In this document: positions 42,072 through 51,013 of the stretch, one piece after another
Layout of the letters: every line of letters starts with the position of its first letter
Position numbering within the stretch: the first letter of the stretch is position 1
Assembly: GCA_023248745.1 (NCBI GenBank)
Contig: JAHFDZ010000005.1
Coordinates: 1 to 51,182 of the forward strand
Direction: 5' to 3'
Source: Myxococcales bacterium
GTDB taxonomy: Bacteria > Myxococcota_A > Polyangia > Polyangiales > Polyangiaceae
Length of the DNA: 51,182 bases
The notes under the pieces: generated by a model
The model's input: only the letters and a program-made list of their open reading frames with translations
Database searches by the model: none
What the model was told of the DNA's origin: nothing
Made by a program: the position numbers and the translations under genes

Positions 42072-42737
42072 ATGACCGATTCGACCAACGATTCGCCTGT
42101 CGCAGACAGGCCCGCACCCCCTCAAACCCCTGTCGAACCAGGCCCCCATGCCGGCCTGGTTGAGGGAAACCGCCTCACAGCTCCAGCAGGCGCAGCCAGC
42201 ACAGCGCTCGATCCAACCGCACCGGTTCCATCCCGCATCTTCTTTGGCACTATCGCCACGCTCTCGCTCGTGGCCGACCTTTGGACCAAGGCATGGGCCG
42301 AAAAGCGCCTGGGCGATTTCTCTACGCTCGAGGTCGTGAAGAACTACTTCTCATTCAGCCTTGCCAAAAATCGCGGCGGCGCTTGGGGCGTGTTTCAGAA
42401 CCAGCGCGAAGACTATCGGCGTGCCTTTTTCCTTCTTGTGAGCGGGTTGGCAATCCTCTTCATTGCGGGCATGTATCGTCGATCCTACCCGCACCAGACC
42501 GCGCTCAAGTGGGGCTTACCGCTCGTACTTGGCGGCGCTCTCGGCAACGCGTTCGACCGCATTCGCTACGGGTACGTCATCGATTTTGTCGATTTTTACA
42601 TAATCAGAAATGGACAAACGCATCACTGGCCAACGTTCAACATCGCCGACGTGTGCATTTGTGTCGGCGTGGTTCTGATGGCGATCGACATGCTCTTCAC
42701 AAAGAAGCCAGGCTTCGTTCCTGCTAAGTTTGCGTAG
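42072..42737 (+). CDS. lspA: Lipoprotein signal peptidase (signal peptidase II)
   Basis: LspA removes signal peptides from diacylglyceryl-modified prolipoproteins in the inner membrane. The 221-residue protein has catalytic Asp162 (LGNAFDRIRYGYVIDF) and Asp193 (FNIADVC), the NRGGAWGVF loop and four membrane helices. The first ~53 residues are a Pro/Ala-rich cytoplasmic extension absent from typical LspA (about 160 residues). lgt follows at once, putting two steps of lipoprotein maturation together. Many lipoproteins in this window are its expected substrates. Confidence 0.96.
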   Translation: MTDSTNDSPVADRPAPPQTPVEPGPHAGLVEGNRLTAPAGAASTALDPTAPVPSRIFFGTIATLSLVADLWTKAWAEKRLGDFSTLEVVKNYFSFSLAKNRGGAWGVFQNQREDYRRAFFLLVSGLAILFIAGMYRRSYPHQTALKWGLPLVLGGALGNAFDRIRYGYVIDFVDFYIIRNGQTHHWPTFNIADVCICVGVVLMAIDMLFTKKPGFVPAKFA

Positions 42738-42771
42738 CGAAAGAGCGGTTTCCAAGAGCACGAAGAAGCAG

Positions 42772-43695
42772 ATGCGGCCCGAGCTATTTCGACTCTTCGA
42801 CTTCGGCTTTCCGTCCTATTTCGTTCTGCTCGTGACCGGTTTCATGTTTGCGATCGCGTCGGCGACCGCAGGCGCACGCAAGCAAGGGTTGAATCCAGAC
42901 GTCGTGGTCGACCTCGGCATCGCGATGCTCATCGCCGGCGTCATTGGTGGTCGTATTCTCCATGTGATCGCTGACGGTTACTTTTGGGACTACGTGCACA
43001 TGTGCACCGACCCTTCGAAAGTCAATTGGCCGCTCGACCCAGCGGAGTGCGTTTCGAGTACGTACAACGGTCGCTGGGACCCGGTTCAGAAGTTGTGTCA
43101 TCCGAGCGGAACCGACTGCTTCGCTTGGGCGAAGTTCTGGGCGGGCGGCCTCACGTACTATGGGGGCTTCATCGGCGCGAGTGGCGTTGCCGTTTGGATC
43201 CTGCGACGCGACAAATTTCCGCTCGGTACGATGGCGGACTTTTCGGGTTTTGCCATTCCGATGGGTCTCGTTTTCGGTCGCCTCGGGTGCTTGCTCGCGG
43301 GATGCTGCTTCGGAGCCGAATGCAATTTGCCATGGGCTCTTTCTTTTCCAAGTCGCAGCGGCGCGAGTGAAACGCAGGCCAAGGCGCACCTCATTGCGTC
43401 GAAGTTCTTGCCAAGCCTTCATGTGCATCCCACGCAGGTGTACGAATCGCTTGCATGCCTTGCCATCACGGGCTTCTGCCTCCTCTACGTCTACCCGCGC
43501 AAGCGATACGCGGGACACGTCTTTGTCGTCTTTGCCACGCTCTACGCGGTCGCGCGTTTCTTGCTCGAGTTCCTTCGCCGCGACGATCGAGGCGGCCTTC
43601 TCGGGCTCTCGACTTCGCAGCTGATCGGCGTCGCAATCGTTTTCGTTATGGCCTTCTTGCACAAGAAGCTTCGGCCCGTCGCCCAACAATCGTAA
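42772..43695 (+). CDS. lgt: Prolipoprotein diacylglyceryl transferase
   Basis: Lgt transfers diacylglycerol from phosphatidylglycerol to the lipobox Cys. The 307-residue integral membrane protein has [14 protein letters not shown], the signature [17 protein letters not shown] and HPTQVYESL. In E. coli the corresponding YYGG reads FHGG with essential His103; Tyr here is, as I recall, common in other phyla. A ~45-residue loop inserted before GGLTYYGG contains four Cys (HMC, AEC, KLC, TDC) and should be periplasmic. I prefer the ATG at 42772; a TTG at 42730 overlapping the lspA end is possible. Confidence 0.93.
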   Translation: MRPELFRLFDFGFPSYFVLLVTGFMFAIASATAGARKQGLNPDVVVDLGIAMLIAGVIGGRILHVIADGYFWDYVHMCTDPSKVNWPLDPAECVSSTYNGRWDPVQKLCHPSGTDCFAWAKFWAGGLTYYGGFIGASGVAVWILRRDKFPLGTMADFSGFAIPMGLVFGRLGCLLAGCCFGAECNLPWALSFPSRSGASETQAKAHLIASKFLPSLHVHPTQVYESLACLAITGFCLLYVYPRKRYAGHVFVVFATLYAVARFLLEFLRRDDRGGLLGLSTSQLIGVAIVFVMAFLHKKLRPVAQQS

Positions 43696-43732
43696 GCCCC
43701 AAACGGTCCAGCGTGCCGTATGCTCTCGCGCA

Positions 43733-44638
43733 ATGTTGAACGGTAAGGTGCTTGACGGTAAGGCGCTCGCGGCCATAGTTCGCGAAGAGGTCAAAGCTAA
43801 AGTGACGGCGTTCGAAGCCCGCCATGGCCGTGCCCCAGGGCTCGACGTGATTCTGGTCGGCGAGAACCCAGCAAGCGTCGTCTACACACGCAACAAAGAA
43901 AAGTCGGCCAAAGAGGTTGGCATTCGCGGCGCGCTGCACACGATGCCCGCTACGACAACGGAAGCCGAGTTGCTAAAGAAAATTGACGGACTCAACCGCG
44001 ATTCGAACGTCGACGGCATTCTCGTTCAGCTCCCATTGCCGAAGCACATCGACGAGATGCGAGTGCTCGATGCCATCGATGCACGTAAGGACGTTGACGG
44101 CTTTCATCACGTGAACGCTGGCCTTCTGTCGTCAGGACGCTCTGCGCTCGTTCCATGCACGCCCGTTGGGTGTATGCGGCTCCTTGAGGCGGCAGGTATA
44201 TCCCTAGATGGCGCGCACGCGGTTGTCATTGGTCGAAGCAATATTGTCGGTAAGCCGGTTGCTCAATTGCTTCTCAAGCAAAATGCCACGGTCACCATTG
44301 CGCACTCGCGCACCCGTGATTTGCCTACCCTTTGTCGCACCGCAGACGTTCTCGTCGCCGCCGTTGGAAGGCCCGAATTTGTGCGCGGTGATTGGGTGAA
44401 GCCAGGAGCCGTTGTGATCGACGTCGGCATCAATCGCATCGAGCGCGACGGAAAGTCCATCCTTGTCGGTGACGTATCGTTCGAAGAAGTCAAGGAAGTT
44501 GCCGGTGCGATCACGCCCGTTCCCGGTGGCGTGGGACCGATGACGATCGCGTACCTCTTGAGCAACACGGTCGACGCCGCGGTCGCACGCTTGGCACGGC
44601 ACAAGGAAGTATTTCTTGAAGCCGCGCTGAGGACCTAG
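43733..44638 (+). CDS. folD: Methylenetetrahydrofolate dehydrogenase/cyclohydrolase FolD
   Basis: FolD interconverts 5,10-methylene-, 5,10-methenyl- and 10-formyl-tetrahydrofolate with NADP+. The 301-residue protein has the catalytic [11 protein letters not shown] (Tyr and Lys), [41 protein letters not shown] and [14 protein letters not shown]. It follows lgt by 37 bases on the same strand. Confidence 0.98.
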   Translation: MLNGKVLDGKALAAIVREEVKAKVTAFEARHGRAPGLDVILVGENPASVVYTRNKEKSAKEVGIRGALHTMPATTTEAELLKKIDGLNRDSNVDGILVQLPLPKHIDEMRVLDAIDARKDVDGFHHVNAGLLSSGRSALVPCTPVGCMRLLEAAGISLDGAHAVVIGRSNIVGKPVAQLLLKQNATVTIAHSRTRDLPTLCRTADVLVAAVGRPEFVRGDWVKPGAVVIDVGINRIERDGKSILVGDVSFEEVKEVAGAITPVPGGVGPMTIAYLLSNTVDAAVARLARHKEVFLEAALRT

Positions 44639-44696
44639 CGCACCGATTGCATGTCGCTCCGACTACGTTGTTGCGCTTGGTTGTGGCCCCAGCGTC

Positions 44697-45374
44697 TTAT
44701 GATGAACGCGCCGCAAGCTTTAACAAGACCGGCGTCTCGGCATACCGTCCAAGTTTTTGACTGCGAGAGAGAGCTTGCGGCGTTGGTTTCACGTCCTCCA
44801 TCGATTCCACACGCAGGCCGACGTGCTCGCAAGCGTGTGCAAGATTCGCCGCCGTATGTCGAAAGCTGGGCAAGCGGACTTCACGATCGCCCACGCGAAA
44901 ATTCGCCCCGACGCCAGCCTCGTGCAGGGATGGGTGAAGCTCGATCAAAACGAGTTGTCCGCCAGAAACCAGGGCTGATGCCGTAGTGGCCAACGCGGAT
45001 TGCACCTCGTCGAGATGCTCGAGTACGAGGCAAATGAGCGCTACGTCAAAGCGCTCGTTCAGCGCGTACGTGTCGAAATTTCCACTGATCCAACGTGCGC
45101 GCGGATCGGCCATCCGTGCCCGAGCACGCGCAAGCATTCCGGGTGAAGGATCAATGCCGACATAGGCCAGCGCTCCAGCATCGAGGCAAATCTGCGCGTT
45201 GCGCCCGGTGCCGCAACCGAATTCGATCACGCGAGCGTTTGCAAATACAGATGACGATCGTGCCAGAACCTCGCGCGACTCGGCGATGAGAGGGTTATCG
45301 ATGACGTCGTAACTTGGTGCCCAAAGATCGTAGGCTTCACGGCAATCTGCACGATGGGTTGAATCAACGCTCAT
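44697..45374 (-). CDS. Class I SAM-dependent methyltransferase
   Basis: This is a 225-residue Rossmann methyltransferase. Motif I is VIEFGCGTGRN, followed by VGIDPSPGML (motif II), FDVALICLVLEHL and GGQLVLIELHPS. The substrate is unknown. The ATG at 45374 (MSVDSTHRAD) is chosen over an ATG at 45395. It is convergent with folD (58 bases) and lies downstream of parB on the same strand. Confidence 0.88.
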   Translation of the reverse strand: MSVDSTHRADCREAYDLWAPSYDVIDNPLIAESREVLARSSSVFANARVIEFGCGTGRNAQICLDAGALAYVGIDPSPGMLARARARMADPRARWISGNFDTYALNERFDVALICLVLEHLDEVQSALATTASALVSGGQLVLIELHPSLHEAGVGANFRVGDREVRLPSFRHTAANLAHACEHVGLRVESMEDVKPTPQALSRSQKLGRYAETPVLLKLAARSS

Positions 45375-45492
45375 GAAAGGCTCCACTGCGGCCACTTACC
45401 CGGGCCGAGAGGCAGCACTTCGCGTCCGCCAGACAGCCTGAATCTTAGTGCGCGAAAGGGGATTTGGGAAGCACCGTTCCCGTCGCGCCCTC

Positions 45493-46356
45493 TCACATCA
45501 ACTTGTCGATGATGCGATCCAACTGATCCAGATCGACGTAAGGAATCACAATTTCGCCCTTGTTCCCTTGATCGCGCACTTCCACCTTGGTGCCGAGAGC
45601 ACGTGACAGCCTCGCTTCAAGGTCGCGAACCGACGCGCTCTTCGACTTCTCCGCTGCAGCGCCCTTGGCTTTCGCACCACCGCCCTTTACGAGCTGCTCG
45701 GTCGCACGCACGCTCAATCGACCACGCACGATGCGCTCGGCAAGGCCTTCGATTTTCGATGCGTCCTTCGTGCCGAGAAGCGCGCGCGCGTGACCTTCGC
45801 TCAGCTCGCCCGTGATCACTTGGTTGCGAACACTTGGCGGAAGTTTAAGTAGCCGCAACGTATTCGTAATCGTCGTGCGGTCTTTGCCCAGCCGCTCCGC
45901 AAGCTTCTCTTGTGTGTACCCGTGCTCACGTACAAGTCGGTCGAGTGACTCGGCGAGCTCCACGGGATTCAGATCCTCGCGCTGCACATTTTCGATGAGC
46001 GCGAGCTCAAATGCACTCGATGGAGTTACATCTTTGACGACAACAAGTGCTTCGAGCACGCCCGCCTTTTGAAGCGCGCGCCAACGGCGTTCGCCAGCGA
46101 TGAGCTCGAACTTATCGCTCCCGCTCACGCGCCGAACGACGAGCGGCTCGAGCAGGCCGTGCTCGCGAATTGAACTCGCGAGCTCTTCAAGTTTGTCTGC
46201 GTCGAAGTGCTGCCGTGGCTGTCCTTTTTGCGGCGTGATCTTTTCGATCGGGCACGAGAAAACGCTCTTATCTCCGTACGAAGGTGGAGGCGTGCTTGCA
46301 GGCAGGAGCGCTTCGAGTCCACGACCCAACGCTCGTCGCTTCGGGTCGTGGGTCAC
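45493..46356 (-). CDS. parB: Chromosome partitioning protein ParB
   Basis: ParB binds parS sites near the origin and spreads as a CTP-switched clamp, directing chromosome segregation with ParA. The 287-residue protein has QPRQHFDADKLEELASSIREHG, the CTP-binding boxes GERRWRA and ENVQREDLNPVE, the helix-turn-helix TQEKLAERLGKDRTTITNTL and the C-terminal dimer domain. The ATG overlaps the parA stop (ATGA). No perfect parS was seen in the window. Confidence 0.97.
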   Translation of the reverse strand: MTHDPKRRALGRGLEALLPASTPPPSYGDKSVFSCPIEKITPQKGQPRQHFDADKLEELASSIREHGLLEPLVVRRVSGSDKFELIAGERRWRALQKAGVLEALVVVKDVTPSSAFELALIENVQREDLNPVELAESLDRLVREHGYTQEKLAERLGKDRTTITNTLRLLKLPPSVRNQVITGELSEGHARALLGTKDASKIEGLAERIVRGRLSVRATEQLVKGGGAKAKGAAAEKSKSASVRDLEARLSRALGTKVEVRDQGNKGEIVIPYVDLDQLDRIIDKLM

Positions 46357-47135
46357 AACGCGTCCTGCGTGATGAGCTCGCGTGCGAGAGAGAGGTACCC
46401 CTGAGCGCCCTTCGACTGCACATCGTAAAGAAGCGCAGGCTTTCCGTGCGACGGCGCTTCTGACAATCGAATGTTGCGCGGGATAATCGAATCGAACACG
46501 TGAAAGTGTCCACGCACTTCGCTTGCTACTTGATGCGCGAGGTTGTTGCGCGGGTCGAACATCGTCAGCACGACGCCGCGCACATCAATATTCGGATTCA
46601 ATCCGCCACGTACGCGATCAATCGTCGCCATGAGATGCGTGAGACCTTCGAGCGCGTAGTACTCGCACTGCAGGGGTACGATGACCTCGTTCGCGGCAAC
46701 GAGGGCGTTGAGCGTGAGAAGCCCAAGCGAAGGCGGACAGTCGAAAAGAACGTAATCGACTTTGTTCTTCGCCAAGTGTGCGCTGACGGCCTCGCGAAGA
46801 CGAAGTGCGCGATCCGTTGCGTCGACGAGTTCGATTTCAGCTGCGACGAGATCCTGAGTCGCGGGCACAAGCGTCAAGTTGCGAACTTCGGTTGCGATGC
46901 TTGCTTCGGCCAAAGTTGCTCGGCCGATCATCACATCGTAAATGCTCTTACCGAATGCCTCTTTGCGAATTCCAAGGCCGCTTGTTGCGTTGCCTTGCGG
47001 ATCGATGTCGACAAGCAAAGTTTGTCGCTCGGCCGCGGCCAAGCTGGCCGCAAGATTGACGGCGGTTGTCGTCTTTCCGACGCCACCTTTTTGATTCACG
47101 ACCGCAACAACATGACAGGCCTTAGACACACTCAT
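46353..47135 (-). CDS. parA: Chromosome partitioning ATPase ParA
   Basis: ParA forms ATP-dependent gradients on the nucleoid that move ParB-parS complexes. The 260-residue protein has the deviant Walker A KGGVGKTT, LVDIDPQGNATSG, the Walker B-like FDCPPSLGLLTLNAL and IRLSEAPSHGKP near the end. It has no N-terminal DNA-binding extension, so it is the chromosomal (type Ib-like length) form. rsmG and mnmG, often upstream of parA, are not in the window. Confidence 0.97.
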   Translation of the reverse strand: MSVSKACHVVAVVNQKGGVGKTTTAVNLAASLAAAERQTLLVDIDPQGNATSGLGIRKEAFGKSIYDVMIGRATLAEASIATEVRNLTLVPATQDLVAAEIELVDATDRALRLREAVSAHLAKNKVDYVLFDCPPSLGLLTLNALVAANEVIVPLQCEYYALEGLTHLMATIDRVRGGLNPNIDVRGVVLTMFDPRNNLAHQVASEVRGHFHVFDSIIPRNIRLSEAPSHGKPALLYDVQSKGAQGYLSLARELITQDAL

Positions 47136-47291
47136 CGAGGCCGAGACTTCTAACGGATCGTGGCTCGCGCTCCATTACGAATCGTGCGCGAAGAAATTCG
47201 TTGCACTTTTTTTCGCGCTGCGCAACCCACGTAGTACGTTGTCGGAAGATGTAGGACATTGTGAGTCTCTGGCGAACAAACGAAGGTCAGG

Positions 47292-47450
47292 ATGCGCAAT
47301 CACAGAGTCAATAAATCGTGGTGGATCGACGAAGCATCGGAAGCGAGCGATCGGATTCAACGCGAGCAGTTTTGGAAGAGCGACCGTCCTCAAATGGACG
47401 GTCAGTTGATCGATTTGAGAGCTCGTAGAGAAGCGCGACTCGGACGCTAA
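47292..47450 (+). CDS. Possible small ORF, 52 residues
   Basis: The ORF runs from ATG 47292 to TAA 47448-47450. The product would be charged and Arg/Glu/Asp-rich (KSWWIDEASEASDR, QFWKSDRPQMDG). The ribosome site (AAGGTCAGG) is fair. Codon use is neither clearly for nor against it. The hairpin at 47382-47403 lies inside it. It has no recognised family. Confidence 0.3.
   Translation: MRNHRVNKSWWIDEASEASDRIQREQFWKSDRPQMDGQLIDLRARREARLGR
47382..47403 (+). other. 8-bp perfect hairpin upstream of the small acidic gene
   Basis: GACCGTCC-TCAAAT-GGACGGTC. There is no U-run after it. It lies 150 bases before the 60-residue gene, perhaps as part of a leader RNA. Confidence 0.4.
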
Positions 47451-47553
47451 CGCGCAACGCGAGCTGCACACGAGGGGTCGAGAACACGTTTGCGTGCACA
47501 GGGCGCGCAGCGCGGGGTCGGGTTTGTCAGGGTTTCCGAAACGAGGACACAAC

Positions 47554-47736
47554 ATGGGTTTTCCCAAGAGCTACCGCAGCATTGAAGAGTTTGAACGCGA
47601 AGAGTTGCGACCGGGGAACAAGGTCGGCTTCACGCTCGAAGATCTCGTCCAAGAAACAATGATGGGTCAGAGCGATCTTCTCTTTGACGACACGCACGAT
47701 GAGTACGATCCGGATCAAAAGGAAGACAAATACTAA
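47554..47736 (+). CDS. Small acidic protein, 60 residues
   Basis: The product MGFPKSYRSIEEFERE... is strongly acidic at its C-terminus (LFDDTHDEYDPDQKEDKY). GAGGA lies seven bases before the ATG at 47554; an in-frame upstream start at 47494 would add 20 poor residues. The protein has no signal or membrane segment and looks partly disordered. An intrinsic terminator follows. A strong ribosome site plus its own terminator makes it a likely real, possibly abundant, gene. The function is unknown. Confidence 0.7.
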   Translation: MGFPKSYRSIEEFEREELRPGNKVGFTLEDLVQETMMGQSDLLFDDTHDEYDPDQKEDKY

Positions 47737-47819
47737 ATGAACGGACGGTGCCTTAAACTCTAAGAACACCGCCCAAATTCCGTCAACTAACTTGCCGATT
47801 GTCCTCCCGGTCAGTCGGC

Positions 47820-47858
47820 GCCCGCGCCTCCGCCTCGAGTGCGCGGGCATTTCGTTTT
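47820..47858 (+). terminator. Intrinsic terminator after the small acidic gene
   Basis: GCCCGCGC (47820-47827) pairs with GCGCGGGC (47841-47848), and a T-rich tract (ATTTCGTTTT) follows. It stands between the convergent small acidic gene and the SDR gene. Confidence 0.7.
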
Positions 47859-47890
47859 GTGCACTGGAGCCTCGCAAGCGTCAGCCGGTC

Positions 47891-48682
47891 TTAGCCCGCA
47901 TCGCCGGCGAGAGGTGGCGTAACAGTTCCCTTTGCTTTTGGAACAAAGTGCTCAGCGATGAACCGGCCGATGCCAGGCAAGTACCAGCCAATTGCGTAGA
48001 AGCTCGGATAGATGACGCGCGCCTGCTTTTTCCTCACAGCACGCAGCACGAGTTTGGCCAATACGTCGGCGTCTCCCACCGGAGCAAGCTGCGTTGCCGA
48101 GGATTCCTTTACTTGAGCAAAATTGCGATCCGCCATCGGCGTTTTGACCGGACCTGGATAGATCGTCGCTACGTGAACACCCTCGCGCGACACTTCCATT
48201 CTGAGGCTCTCGGAGAAATTGCCGAGAGCACCTTTGGTGGCTGTGTAGTGAGCAAAGTACGGCGCCGGCTGAAACGCGGCATTGCTCGCAATGTTTACAA
48301 TGCACCCACTCTTTCTCGCGAGCATCGCTGGAAGCACATGGTGAATTGCGGCGATGGGGGTGTGCACGTTGATTTGAAAAATCCGCCTCACGCGCTCCGC
48401 ATCGACTTGAGCGGAAGGCTCAACGTACGAAGTACCAGCGTTGTTGATAAGCACGTCTGAAGGACCGAAAGTCTCCTCGGCACGAACGAGCCAGCCGATG
48501 GGATCTTCGGCGTTTGACAGGTCGGCAACGATCGCCTGTGATTCGCACCTGAGTTCCGCTTGAAGCTGGCGGAGTTCGACTTTTCGTCGCGCGACAAGCG
48601 AGAGTCGGTTGCCCGGCACGTCGAAAGCTTTCGCAATCGCCAGGCCAATCCCGCTCGAAGCGCCCGTGATGACTACGTGCAT
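47891..48682 (-). CDS. Short-chain dehydrogenase/reductase
   Basis: This is a 263-residue classical SDR. TGASSGIG (6-13), NNAG, the catalytic Ser in IASN and YTATK (YxxxK) are all present, so it should be an active NAD(P)-dependent oxidoreductase. The C-terminal part is hydrophobic (FYAIGWYLPGIGRFIAEHF), suggesting membrane association or a lipid-like substrate. It is divergent from tig. Confidence 0.92.
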   Translation of the reverse strand: MHVVITGASSGIGLAIAKAFDVPGNRLSLVARRKVELRQLQAELRCESQAIVADLSNAEDPIGWLVRAEETFGPSDVLINNAGTSYVEPSAQVDAERVRRIFQINVHTPIAAIHHVLPAMLARKSGCIVNIASNAAFQPAPYFAHYTATKGALGNFSESLRMEVSREGVHVATIYPGPVKTPMADRNFAQVKESSATQLAPVGDADVLAKLVLRAVRKKQARVIYPSFYAIGWYLPGIGRFIAEHFVPKAKGTVTPPLAGDAG

Positions 48683-48716
48683 CGCCGGAGGCTAGCTCCG
48701 TGGAGCAGGGTTGCCC

Positions 48717-48731
48717 TTACCCCTCGGGTAA
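48717..48731. promoter_or_regulatory. Inverted repeat TTACCC-CTC-GGGTAA in the SDR-tig gap
   Basis: A perfect 6-bp inverted repeat with a 3-base spacer, 21 bases before the candidate tig -35 box. Possible operator. Confidence 0.3.
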
Positions 48732-48751
48732 CAATCCTTCGACAACGCTTC

Positions 48752-48779
48752 TTGACGTCTTTCCGCCGCACTGTAACTT
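48752..48779 (+). promoter_or_regulatory. Candidate sigma-70-type promoter of tig
   Basis: TTGACG (48752-48757), a 16-base spacer and TAACTT (48774-48779). The start codon follows 11 bases later, so the 5' leader would be very short. Confidence 0.4.
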
Positions 48780-48789
48780 CGCACGCCCC

Positions 48790-50163
48790 ATGCAAGTCAC
48801 CGTCCAGCGCATTTCTTCAGTTGTAATGGAGCTCGAAGTCGCCGTTCCGGCCGATACCGTGAAGGCAGAGCTCGAAAAAGCCTATACCGATCTTGCTAAG
48901 AAAGCGCAGATCAAAGGCTTTCGCCAGGGCAAGGCGCCGCGAAACATCCTTCAGAAGATGTTTGCACCGCAAGTGCAACGCGACGTCGTCAACCAACTTG
49001 TCAATGACACGCTCCCCAAGGCGCTTGAGGAAAAGTCGGTCACGCCGATCAATCAGCCGCAAGTGGAACCACTCAAGTTCGAGGCGAATTCAGACTTTCA
49101 ATACAAGGCCCGCTTCGAAGTGCAGCCCGAGGTCGAGAAAGTCGATTTCGAAGGGTTCGCCCTTTCGCGCTCCACAAAGGTCGCCGATGAAAAGAGCGTC
49201 GAAGAGCAATTGGCCGGATTGCAGCAACGCCTCATCGAACTGAAATCCCCAGAACCCATGCGCGCCGCAAAAACGGACGATGTGCTCACGATCGATTTCA
49301 CCGTTGAGGTCGAAGGGAAGGTTCGAAAAGACGCCGAAGGCAAGAGCGTGCAGGTCGAACTTGGCTCAGCTCAACTGTTGTCTGAGGTCGATTCGGCACT
49401 CGTTGGGAAGAGCGTTGGCGAAAACGTATCTGTAGATGTCACATTTCCGGAGCAGCATCCTCAGAGCGAAATTCGCGGTAAGAAGGGCAAACTCCACGTC
49501 ACGCTCGTTGAGGTAAAAGAGAAGATGCTCCCTGTCCTCGACGACGCTTTTGCGAAGAAGGTCGCCAACTTCGAAACGCTCGTCGAGTTACGTGCCGACA
49601 TTCACACGAAGCTCGAAAAAGCGATCAAAGAGCAATGCGAAATTGCCCTCGCCGAACAGATTGTGTCGTGCCTTAATGACAAGAATCCAATCGAGGTCCC
49701 GCAGAGCTTGGTCGTGCAGCAGGCGAACATGATGCTGCAAGAGATCGGTCAGCAGGCGACCCGTTCGCGTGCGCAATTCACCGAAGAGCAAGTGAAGAAT
49801 ATTCAAGAGAATGTTCTGAAGGATGCGGAACGCAAAGTCCGCGCGGGTCTCCTGATGGCGGCCATCGCAAAGCTCAACGGGTTCAAAGTAACCGAGGAAG
49901 ACATCGAAAAAGGCCTCGTCGAGCTTGCGGAAGAAACCGGGAAGAACGTCGCGAAGTTGAAGGTTGAATATCGAGACCCAAATCGCCGTAACATCCTTAT
50001 CGGGATGATTCTCGAAGACAAAATCTTGGACTTTATCGAGAGCAAGTCGATCATCACCGACGCGCCTGCAGAAGAGGCTGTCGCTGCCGAGGCAAGCGAG
50101 AGCCCCAAACCCGCAAAGGCGGGAGAGAAAAGCGCGAGCAAAAAGACCGAAGACGAGACCTAA
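48790..50163 (+). CDS. tig: Trigger factor
   Basis: Trigger factor is the ribosome-bound chaperone and prolyl isomerase that meets nascent chains. The 457-residue protein contains the ribosome-docking signature GFRQGKAPR, a FKBP-type domain around residues 150-245 (KTDDVLTIDFTVEVEGK, GKKGKLHVTLVEVK) and the long helical C-terminal domain, with an Ala/Glu/Lys-rich tail. The ATG at 48790 (MQVTVQRISS) is the family start. It is followed by clpP and clpX, the common tig-clpP-clpX order. Confidence 0.97.
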   Translation: MQVTVQRISSVVMELEVAVPADTVKAELEKAYTDLAKKAQIKGFRQGKAPRNILQKMFAPQVQRDVVNQLVNDTLPKALEEKSVTPINQPQVEPLKFEANSDFQYKARFEVQPEVEKVDFEGFALSRSTKVADEKSVEEQLAGLQQRLIELKSPEPMRAAKTDDVLTIDFTVEVEGKVRKDAEGKSVQVELGSAQLLSEVDSALVGKSVGENVSVDVTFPEQHPQSEIRGKKGKLHVTLVEVKEKMLPVLDDAFAKKVANFETLVELRADIHTKLEKAIKEQCEIALAEQIVSCLNDKNPIEVPQSLVVQQANMMLQEIGQQATRSRAQFTEEQVKNIQENVLKDAERKVRAGLLMAAIAKLNGFKVTEEDIEKGLVELAEETGKNVAKLKVEYRDPNRRNILIGMILEDKILDFIESKSIITDAPAEEAVAAEASESPKPAKAGEKSASKKTEDET

Positions 50164-50202
50164 GCAGAGACCTAATCAGTCACGAACCAATATGAGGTCA
50201 TG

Positions 50203-50871
50203 ATGTCCAGCAAGCGGCCCGAGAACCGAATTCAAGCCGTTCAGCTTCTTGAGCGCGCCCGCGACTTCATTCCGTACCCAACGATCGTCGAGAGCACCCA
50301 TCGCGGCGAGCGCAGTTGGGACATTTTCAGCCGCTTGTTGAAGGACCGCATCGTCTTTCTAGGCACTGAGATCAATGACGACGTTGCCAACATCATCACG
50401 GCACAGTTTCTCTTTCTCGAGAGCGAAGATCCCGACAAAGAGATCATGCTCTACATCAACAGTCCTGGCGGCGTCGTCTACAGCGGCCTCCAGATTTACG
50501 ACACGATGCAATACGTCCGGGCACCTGTCTCGACCACATGCCTTGGTCTTGCGGCATCGATGGCTTCCGTCATTCTCGCTGCTGGCGAGAAGGGAAAGCG
50601 TCGCGCCTTGCCCAATGCCCGCATCATGATCCACCAGCCCCATGGTGGCGCCCGCGGTCAGGCGACCGACATCGAGATTCAAGCGCGAGAAATTCGGTAC
50701 CTTAAAGACCGCCTGACCGACATTTTGGCCGGAGCATCTGGCAAGCCGCGCGACCAGGTCATGAAAGACCTCGATCGCGACTTCTATATGGGTGCAGGAG
50801 AAGCCAAGGAATACGGCATTCTCGACGAAGTGTTGCCCGCACGTAAGAAGCTGGGCGAGCCCAAGAAGTAA
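50203..50871 (+). CDS. clpP: ATP-dependent Clp protease proteolytic subunit
   Basis: ClpP forms the tetradecameric serine-protease barrel fed by ClpX. The 222-residue protein has the triad Ser119 (GLAASMAS), His144 (IMIHQPHGG) and Asp193 (LDRDFYM), and the N-terminal [10 protein letters not shown]. The Ser-motif flanks GLAASMAS differ slightly from the usual GQAASMGA. Of two adjacent ATGs, the one at 50203 has the better spacing (five bases) to GAGG. Confidence 0.97.
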   Translation: MSSKRPENRIQAVQLLERARDFIPYPTIVESTHRGERSWDIFSRLLKDRIVFLGTEINDDVANIITAQFLFLESEDPDKEIMLYINSPGGVVYSGLQIYDTMQYVRAPVSTTCLGLAASMASVILAAGEKGKRRALPNARIMIHQPHGGARGQATDIEIQAREIRYLKDRLTDILAGASGKPRDQVMKDLDRDFYMGAGEAKEYGILDEVLPARKKLGEPKK

Positions 50872-50901
50872 CGCCCTTTCGCGCCTGCTTCACACAGCCG
50901 C

Positions 50902-50931
50902 ATTGAGGCGCATCATGAAATGCGCCTCAAT
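50902..50931 (+). other. 12-bp perfect hairpin between clpP and clpX
   Basis: ATTGAGGCGCAT (50902-50913) pairs fully with ATGCGCCTCAAT (50920-50931) around CATGAA. It lies 31 bases after the clpP stop. No U-run follows, so it may be a processing, stabilising or attenuation element between tig-clpP and clpX. Confidence 0.6.
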
Positions 50932-51013
50932 CGACAGCGCGCGACTTGCGGGTTTACGGTGGCTGGCCTTAACCTCAACAAGTTGGCGCGCGTAACCTTC
51001 AAGAGAGGCAGCC

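Larger units (their letters stand above)
47136..47553. other. 418-base region between parA and the small acidic gene
   Basis: It holds a possible 52-codon ORF (47292-47450) and an 8-bp hairpin. It should also contain promoters for parA and for the small acidic gene. Nothing else was recognised. Confidence 0.5.

Noticed and set aside
47175-47567. Minus-strand ORF (130 codons) upstream of parA
   Set aside because: It runs over the ribosome site and start of the small acidic gene and has no recognisable protein pattern.
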